Shown piece by piece: positions 12,945 through 17,029 of a stretch of DNA of 17,029 nt. The stretch is taken from NCBI GenBank assembly GCA_943349385.1, contig CALQZM010000012.1, positions 1 through 17,029 of the forward strand, in the 5' to 3' direction. The notes below the pieces were generated by a model. It did no database searches. It saw nothing but the letters and a program-made list of their open reading frames with translations, and was not told the origin of the DNA. Positions within the stretch are counted from its first letter, which is position 1. Each line of letters starts with the position of its first letter. The stretch comes from Candidatus Peribacteria bacterium (GTDB taxonomy: Bacteria; Patescibacteriota; Gracilibacteria; UBA1369; GCA-2718715). The position numbers and the translations under genes are program-made.

Positions 12945-13319
12945 ATGGCCAGAGTTGCAGGTATAAATCTACCAAAAGAAAAGAGAGTTGAAATCGGTCT
13001 TACTGCTATCGCAGGGGTTGGTAAATCAACAGCTACAAAAGTTCTTGTTAAATTAGGAATTGATCCGAATAAAAAAGTTAAAGACTTAACGGAAGTAGAA
13101 GAAGGTAAATTAAGAGATGAATTAGCAAAATTCACACTTGAAGGTGATTTAAGAAGAAAAGTCCAAATGGATATTAAAAGACTTCAAGAAGTAGGTTCAT
13201 ATAGAGGTTATAGACACAGAAAAGGTTTGCCAGTTCATGGACAAAGTACAAAAACAAACTGTCGTACTAGAAAAGGTAAGAAAAAAACTGTAGCAAATAA
13301 AAAAATCGCAACTAAGTAA
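12945..13319 (+). CDS. rpsM: 30S ribosomal protein S13 (uS13)
   Basis: uS13 is in the 30S head, contacts S19, L5 and the P-site tRNA. The N-terminal MARVAGINLPKEKRVEIGLT leads into AGVGKSTA (23-30), the family's helix-two-turn-helix region. The C-terminal rRNA- and tRNA-binding extension is at 87-111 (RGYRHRKGLPVHGQSTKTN and CRTRKG), with a basic tail to residue 124. Length is normal. Its stop is followed one base later by a double-hairpin repeat. Confidence 0.97.
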   Translation: MARVAGINLPKEKRVEIGLTAIAGVGKSTATKVLVKLGIDPNKKVKDLTEVEEGKLRDELAKFTLEGDLRRKVQMDIKRLQEVGSYRGYRHRKGLPVHGQSTKTNCRTRKGKKKTVANKKIATK

Positions 13320-13320
13320 C

Positions 13321-13362
13321 AGACCGTAGCGTAGCGAAGGTCTCAAAACGGGCTGAGCCCGT
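13321..13362 (+). repeat. double-hairpin intergenic repeat, copy 3 (rpsM-rpsK)
   Basis: Stem 1 is AGACC (13321-13325) with GGTCT (13339-13343) around GTAGCGTAGCGAA. After CAAAA (13344-13348), stem 2 pairs CGGGC (13349-13353) with GCCCG (13357-13361) around TGA and can gain an A-T pair (13348/13362). It begins two bases after the rpsM TAA. Relative to copy 2 it differs by one extra A in the spacer and by the triloop, keeping both stems intact. Confidence 0.85.
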
Positions 13363-13399
13363 AAAACCCTAAAAATAAAAAATAAAAACAAGCAATATT

Positions 13400-13792
13400 A
13401 TGGCTAAGAAAACAGCAGCAAAAACGGTAAAAAAAGTTAAAAAAAGTGTACCAGTAGGAAAAGCTTTCATACAGTGTTCATTCAATAACACAGTAGTAAC
13501 TATTACCGACATGGATGGTGCAACTGTAGCTTGGAGCTCAGCTGGATCAAACGGATTTAAAGGTTCAAGAAAATCTACGCCGTATGCAGCACAAATTTCT
13601 GCTGAAAATGCAGTAGAAAAAGCAAAGATTCACGGAATTGAAAAAGTTTACGTATACGTAAAAGGTGTAGGTCCAGGTAGAGAACAAGCAATTCGTGGAT
13701 TACAAGCAGCTGGTGCTAACGTAGAATCAGTAACAGATATTACTCCAATCGCTCACAACGGAACTCGTCCTAAAAAAGCTCGAAGAGTTTAA
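13400..13792 (+). CDS. rpsK: 30S ribosomal protein S11 (uS11)
   Basis: uS11 lies on the 30S platform near the E-site mRNA. After a Lys/Ala-rich N terminus (1-16), the core has AFIQCSFNNTVVTITDMDG (22-40), AWSSAGSNGFKGSRKSTPYAAQ (44-65), KGVGPGREQAIR (88-99) and the C-terminal DITPIAHNGTRPKKARRV (113-130). The last block differs slightly from the common DxTPIPHNGCRPPK (Ala for Pro, Thr for Cys). Length 130 is normal. It follows rpsM after an 80-nt gap carrying a repeat copy. Confidence 0.97.
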   Translation: MAKKTAAKTVKKVKKSVPVGKAFIQCSFNNTVVTITDMDGATVAWSSAGSNGFKGSRKSTPYAAQISAENAVEKAKIHGIEKVYVYVKGVGPGREQAIRGLQAAGANVESVTDITPIAHNGTRPKKARRV

Positions 13793-13828
13793 ACTTCCAA
13801 TTAATCTAAAAACTAATTACAACAAAAT

Positions 13829-14446
13829 ATGGCTAGATATACAGGTCCTATCGTAAAAAAATCAAGAAGATATAATGCAGTTCTATTTTCGAACGGAAAA
13901 AGTAAAGAAAATGCATTTAAGAAAAGAAAATATGCTCCAGGACAACATGGACGTGGTGGCTTTAAAACTCTTTCTGAATACGGTAAACAATTACAAGAAA
14001 AACAAAAAGCAAGATTCTTGTTTGGTTTAACAGAAAAACAATTCAAAAAATACTATACAAAAGCTGCTAAACTTAAAGGAATTACTGGTAAAGAAATCTT
14101 AAGATTACTAGAATTAAGACTTGATAACGTAGTTTTCAGAGCTGGATTAGCTGCTACTCGTCAACAAGCAAGACAAATCGTTAACCACGGTCATCTTGAA
14201 TTAAACGGTAAACGAATTGATATACCTTCTATTGAAGTAAGTGTTGGGGACATCATTACAGTAAGAACAAAATCTCAAAAAAGTATACTATTCACTGAAG
14301 TTAAAAACGCAAAAAAATCTGATTCTGCTAAATGGCTAGATACTGACCACGGGAAGCTTACTATAAAAGTAGCATCAATACCTGAAGATGATGATCTAGA
14401 GCAAATTATTGAAGCTCAGTTAATCGTAGAGTTTTACTCTAAATAA
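13829..14446 (+). CDS. rpsD: 30S ribosomal protein S4 (uS4), zinc-free type
   Basis: uS4 nucleates 30S assembly by binding the 16S 5' domain and helps form the mRNA entry site; in E. coli it represses the alpha operon. Conserved features are YAPGQHG (35-41), the LRLDNVVFRAGLAATRQQAR segment (96-115) and QIVNHGHLELNGKRIDIPS (116-134), forming the S4 RNA-binding domain. The N-terminal zinc cysteines of some S4 proteins are absent. Length 205 is typical. A TATAAT lies 8 nt after its stop, likely serving rpoA. Confidence 0.97.
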   Translation: MARYTGPIVKKSRRYNAVLFSNGKSKENAFKKRKYAPGQHGRGGFKTLSEYGKQLQEKQKARFLFGLTEKQFKKYYTKAAKLKGITGKEILRLLELRLDNVVFRAGLAATRQQARQIVNHGHLELNGKRIDIPSIEVSVGDIITVRTKSQKSILFTEVKNAKKSDSAKWLDTDHGKLTIKVASIPEDDDLEQIIEAQLIVEFYSK

Positions 14447-14460
14447 AATATAGCTATAAT
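14433..14460 (+). promoter_or_regulatory. candidate promoter upstream of rpoA
   Basis: A perfect TATAAT (14455-14460) is preceded after 16 nt by TTTACT (14433-14438, 4/6), which lies within the end of rpsD. The predicted start near 14467 falls in a small stem AGTC-TTGA-GACT (14461-14472). The 68-nt spacer before rpoA is otherwise unstructured. This would give rpoA-rplQ-rplM-rpsI their own expression. Confidence 0.55.
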
Positions 14461-14514
14461 AGTCTTGAGACTAACAAAAGACTACAAATTTTAAGCCCCT
14501 AACACACAAAAACT

Positions 14515-15489
14515 ATGCATTTGATACAAGAAGAAATCGGTTTACCGCAAATTAAAAAAGAAGTTATCTCAGATAACGTTTGCGTATTTCATGTAAGCCC
14601 TCTTCCTCAAGGCTATGGAACGACTTTAGGAAATGCCCTAAGAAGAGTGTTACTATCATCACTACCAGGAGCTGCAATTACAGGAATTAAAGTTAAAGGT
14701 AAAAATTATGAATATTCTTCAATTGAAGGTGCTCAAGATTCTATCCTTGCGATGATGCTAAATATGAAGCAAGTTCAAATAAGAAAAAACAGCAAAGAAG
14801 CTTCATTAGTAAAATTAGTTGCTAAAAAAGAAGGTGTAATTACAGCTGGAGACATTGAAGTACCAAGTGATATCGAAATCTTAAACCCAGATGCATATAT
14901 TACAACTCTTGAAAAAGGAACAACTCTTGAAATGGAAATGAAAATAGAAAAATCAGTTGGATACAAACCGTCAAAAGTTAAACAAGCCGAAGAAAATCTT
15001 GTAGACTGGATTTGGATTGATGCATTCTTTTCTCCAGTTAAGAAAGTTAAATTTGCAGTTGAAAGCGCCCGTGTGGGTCAAATGACTAACTTAGATAAGT
15101 TAGTACTAGAAATCGAAACAAACGGTTCTATTTCGCCTGAAGACGCTCTTAAATTCACTTCAAACATCCTTCAATCGTACTTCAACTTATTCAATCATGA
15201 AAATCTACAAGTTGAATCAGAATTCATGTCAGATATCGACAGTATTTCACAAAAGCAACAAGAAGAAGAAAGTAAAAAACCGAAGAAAGAATCATACACT
15301 CCAATCGAAATTTTAGGTCTGTCCCCGCGGACTCTAAATGCTTGTATCAACGGTGAAATTGGTTCAATCGAGCAACTTACAAAATGTACTGAAAGCAAAC
15401 TTACTAACCTAAGAGGTTTCGGTAAAAAAGCACTAAACGAAGTTAAAGCAGCTCTTGCTACAAGAGGACTTGCTCTTGCAGATGAATAA
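14515..15489 (+). CDS. rpoA: DNA-directed RNA polymerase subunit alpha
   Basis: The alpha subunit dimerises to scaffold RNA polymerase assembly and contacts promoters and activators. The N-terminal domain (1 to about 230) has GYGTTLGNALRRVLLSS (33-49), with Arg43/Arg44 at the site of E. coli Arg45. A charged linker rich in Gln, Glu, Ser and Lys spans about 240-260. The C-terminal domain (262-324) is complete: LGLSPRTLNACINGEIGSI then GFGKKALNEVKAAL. Arg272 matches E. coli Arg265, the UP-element-binding residue, so upstream DNA contact is expected. Length 324 is normal. Confidence 0.98.
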   Translation: MHLIQEEIGLPQIKKEVISDNVCVFHVSPLPQGYGTTLGNALRRVLLSSLPGAAITGIKVKGKNYEYSSIEGAQDSILAMMLNMKQVQIRKNSKEASLVKLVAKKEGVITAGDIEVPSDIEILNPDAYITTLEKGTTLEMEMKIEKSVGYKPSKVKQAEENLVDWIWIDAFFSPVKKVKFAVESARVGQMTNLDKLVLEIETNGSISPEDALKFTSNILQSYFNLFNHENLQVESEFMSDIDSISQKQQEEESKKPKKESYTPIEILGLSPRTLNACINGEIGSIEQLTKCTESKLTNLRGFGKKALNEVKAALATRGLALADE

Positions 15490-15539
15490 TAAATCTGCTA
15501 AAAAGATATCCTTATATAAAAACTTAAAAAGCTAAAACG

Positions 15540-15893
15540 ATGAGACATAATGTGAAAAGAACAGGTTTAAGAAAGACTAAAGGCTGGTATAAAGCCCTTA
15601 GAAAGAATTTATTAACTTCTCTATTCAAACACGATAAGATTAAAACTACTTTGGCTAAAGCTAAAACTATTAGACCACTAGCAGAAAAAATCCTATCTAC
15701 TGTTAAGAGGAAAGAAGAACGTGAAGCAATTAGATATTTAAAAGCCTATATCACTGAAGAAGCTGTTTCTAGAAAAATTGTTCAAGACGCCAAAGAAAAA
15801 TTTGCAAACAAAAATTCAGGTTTTGTAATTATTACAAGAATCGGAATGAGAGGCGGCGACGCTGCTCCAATTGCACAAATTGAATTAAGCTAA
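15540..15893 (+). CDS. rplQ: 50S ribosomal protein L17 (bL17)
   Basis: bL17 is a bacteria-specific protein near the tunnel exit. It starts MRHNVKRTGLRKTKGWYKAL and continues RKNLLTSLFKHDKIKTTLAK (21-40), then TIRPLAEKI (43-51). The C terminus carries RIGMRGGDAAPIAQIELS (100-117), the family ending. Length 117 is close to the usual 115-125. The 50-nt spacer before it shows no clear promoter or hairpin; it is 21 nt before rplM. Confidence 0.96.
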   Translation: MRHNVKRTGLRKTKGWYKALRKNLLTSLFKHDKIKTTLAKAKTIRPLAEKILSTVKRKEEREAIRYLKAYITEEAVSRKIVQDAKEKFANKNSGFVIITRIGMRGGDAAPIAQIELS

Positions 15894-15914
15894 AATAATA
15901 TACTCAAATAAGAT

Positions 15915-16343
15915 ATGAAAACTACATTCGTAAATACTCATGCAATCGAAAGAAAATGGTTCATACTAGATGCTACTGATCTTGTACTAGGACGATTTTC
16001 TACAAAAATTGCTGACATTCTAAGAGGTAAAAATAAAACTTACTTCAATCCAGCACATGACAATGGTGATTTTGTTATCATTATCAACGCTGATAAAATC
16101 AAACTTACTGGTCGTAAATGGGATCAAAAAATGTACTACAGTCACTCAAGATTCCCTGGTGGACTTAAAGAAGAAGCTGCAGCAAAAAGAATCGGCAGAA
16201 AACCAGAAAAAATGGTATTTGATGCTATCGCAGGAATGATTCCAAGAAACAGAATTAAAAAAGATATTTTATTAAAATTAAAAATCTATTCTGGTAACGA
16301 ACATCCACACATTGCACAACAACCTATTAATCTAGAAACTTAG
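15915..16343 (+). CDS. rplM: 50S ribosomal protein L13 (uL13)
   Basis: uL13 is an early 50S assembly protein. Landmarks are WFILDATDLVLGRFSTKIAD (15-34) with ILRGKNK following, KIKLTGRKWDQKMYYSHSRF (61-80) with PGGLK, GMIPRNR (107-113) and the C-terminal IYSGNEHPHIAQQP (124-137). Length 142 is the norm. It is 2 nt before rpsI, the usual L13-S9 pair, here joined directly to the alpha cluster after L17. The stop is TAG. Confidence 0.98.
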   Translation: MKTTFVNTHAIERKWFILDATDLVLGRFSTKIADILRGKNKTYFNPAHDNGDFVIIINADKIKLTGRKWDQKMYYSHSRFPGGLKEEAAAKRIGRKPEKMVFDAIAGMIPRNRIKKDILLKLKIYSGNEHPHIAQQPINLET

Positions 16344-16345
16344 TT

Positions 16346-16750
16346 ATGAATACTCCAAAAACACAATATTTTTACGCAAACGGCAAACGAAAAACTGCCG
16401 TAGCTCGAGTAAGACTTTACTCTGGTGGTACTGGTAAAATCGTTATCAATGGTAAAGAAGTTAAAGAATGGGCAAGCGTTGACGAACAAATCCAAAAAAT
16501 CAAATCTCCTCTTGTACTTACAGCTATGGACGCAAAGTTCGATATCTATGTAAAAGTTCTAGGTGGCGGACCAAATGCTCAAGCCGAAAGTATTAGACAC
16601 GGTATTTCAAAAGCCTTAACTGTATTTGACATCAACTTAAGACCATCACTTAAAAAGATTGGTTACTTAACTCGAGACTCAAGAATTAAAGAAAGAAAGA
16701 AACCAGGTCTACGAAGAGCTAGACGAGCACCTCAGTTCAGTAAACGGTAG
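16346..16750 (+). CDS. rpsI: 30S ribosomal protein S9 (uS9)
   Basis: uS9 is in the 30S head; its C-terminal tail ends in an arginine that contacts the P-site tRNA. Seen here: GKRKTAVARV (13-22), GGGPNAQAESIRHGISKAL (73-91) and the C-terminal block LTRDSRIKERKKPGLRRARR (108-127) ending APQFSKR, so the terminal Lys-Arg is retained. Length 134 is typical. Its TAG stop overlaps the 5' arm of repeat copy 4. It is the last gene before the terminator. Confidence 0.98.
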   Translation: MNTPKTQYFYANGKRKTAVARVRLYSGGTGKIVINGKEVKEWASVDEQIQKIKSPLVLTAMDAKFDIYVKVLGGGPNAQAESIRHGISKALTVFDINLRPSLKKIGYLTRDSRIKERKKPGLRRARRAPQFSKR

Positions 16751-16792
16751 TGACGGAGCGATAGCGGAGTCACTCAAAACGAGCTTTGCTCG
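16749..16792 (+). repeat. double-hairpin intergenic repeat, copy 4 (after rpsI)
   Basis: Stem 1 is AGTGAC (16749-16754) with GTCACT (16769-16774), 6 bp around a 14-nt loop GGAGCGATAGCGGA. After CAAAA (16775-16779), stem 2 pairs CGAGC (16780-16784) with GCTCG (16788-16792) around TTT. The 5' arm includes the last two bases of the rpsI stop. Both stems differ in sequence from the other copies but remain fully paired. Confidence 0.85.
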
Positions 16793-16863
16793 AATTCCAC
16801 TTAACTTAAATAACACACACAACCTCCAGGAATTTCCCACTTACATGTTCCCCTACGAAAATG

Positions 16864-16890
16864 CACCCTCCGTAAAACGAGGGTGTTTTT
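16864..16890 (+). terminator. intrinsic terminator closing the cluster
   Basis: CACCCTC (16864-16870) pairs with GAGGGTG (16879-16885) across an 8-nt loop, followed by TTTTT (16886-16890). The upstream AAAA (16858-16861) could allow some function on the opposite strand. It lies about 110 nt after rpsI and is the strongest terminator in the window. Confidence 0.85.
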
Positions 16891-17029
16891 AATTTGAAAA
16901 ATTGACTATATACTATACGATATATCAGAGTATTCAATAAAGTTGTAGTACAAGGCAATAAGGAAAATTTGAGAGAAGTGTACTAAAAGTACATTGAACG
17001 AGAATTTATCCGCAATTAACGAAGTAATA
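16891..17029. other. AT-rich non-coding stretch after the terminator, with two small palindromes
   Basis: I see no ORF or RNA gene here. Two inverted repeats are present: TTGTA-G-TACAA (16943-16953) and TGTACT-AAA-AGTACA (16979-16993); both contain AGTACA. TTGACT (16902-16907) resembles a -35 but lacks a well-placed -10. This is probably the upstream regulatory region of a gene beyond the window edge; that is inference. Confidence 0.35.

Noticed and set aside
16057..16239. A 60-codon ORF inside rplM in another frame
   Set aside because: It lies fully within a well-conserved L13 gene and has no homologous features of its own.
258..16750. UGA recoded as glycine (Absconditabacteria/Gracilibacteria-type code)
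   Set aside because: All 32 genes are full length with no in-frame UGA, and conserved Gly positions are encoded by GGN codons, mainly GGA and GGT.
3203..16792. CRISPR array or transposon
   Set aside because: The four repeats are kilobases apart with no regular spacers, and no transposase or cas gene is present.
16902..16907. TTGACT as the -35 of a promoter for the next gene
   Set aside because: No acceptable -10 hexamer is found 16-18 nt downstream, and the region is simple AT-rich sequence.

Overview
This window is a nearly complete bacterial ribosomal-protein supercluster (S10 - spc - alpha - L13/S9). It holds 32 genes, all on the + strand and all starting with ATG. Order: rpsJ-rplC-rplD-rplW-rplB-rpsS-rplV-rpsC-rplP-rpmC-rpsQ-rplN-rplX-rplE-rpsN-rpsH-rplF-rplR-rpsE-rplO, then secY-adk-map-infA-rpmJ-rpsM-rpsK-rpsD-rpoA-rplQ-rplM-rpsI. 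The DNA is AT-rich. The likely source is a member of the Candidate Phyla Radiation (Patescibacteria): rpmD (L30) is missing between rpsE and rplO, S14 is the short zinc type, adenylate kinase lacks a full LID domain, and intergenic spacers are very short. The phylum or class cannot be fixed from this window. Every reading frame is intact under the standard code, so the UGA=Gly code of Absconditabacteria/Gracilibacteria is not in evidence, although no gene here stops at UGA (26 UAA, 6 UAG).

Layout. Positions 1-257 hold a strong sigma70-like promoter (TTGACA-17-TATAAA) and a leader of about 220 nt whose central segment can pair with partners on either side. Positions 258-9613 hold the S10 and spc ribosomal genes, mostly 2-35 nt apart. 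Candidate internal promoters sit before rplC and rplP. Positions 9614-9770 hold an AT-rich intrinsic-terminator candidate and a weak promoter candidate, so secY seems to start a new unit. Positions 9771-12893 encode the translocon channel, adenylate kinase, methionine aminopeptidase, IF1 and L36. Positions 12945-16750 encode S13, S11, S4, RNA polymerase alpha, L17, L13 and S9. An intrinsic terminator at 16864-16890 closes the cluster, and the last ~140 nt hold no recognisable gene.

The genes cooperate in gene expression: small- and large-subunit proteins, the IF1 initiation factor, the RNA polymerase alpha subunit, the SecY export channel, and Map, which trims N-terminal methionine from new proteins. 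Adk supplies balanced adenylate pools.

The least ordinary signals are non-coding. First, four copies of a roughly 40-nt tandem double hairpin lie just after the stop codons of rplB, secY, rpsM and rpsI, with a related loop and stems that differ but stay complementary. Second, the rpsJ leader looks like a switch. Third, none of the 32 start codons has a Shine-Dalgarno sequence. Apart from the unexplained 50-nt rpoA-rplQ spacer, each gap of 50 nt or more carries a hairpin element, a terminator-like hairpin or a promoter-like site.
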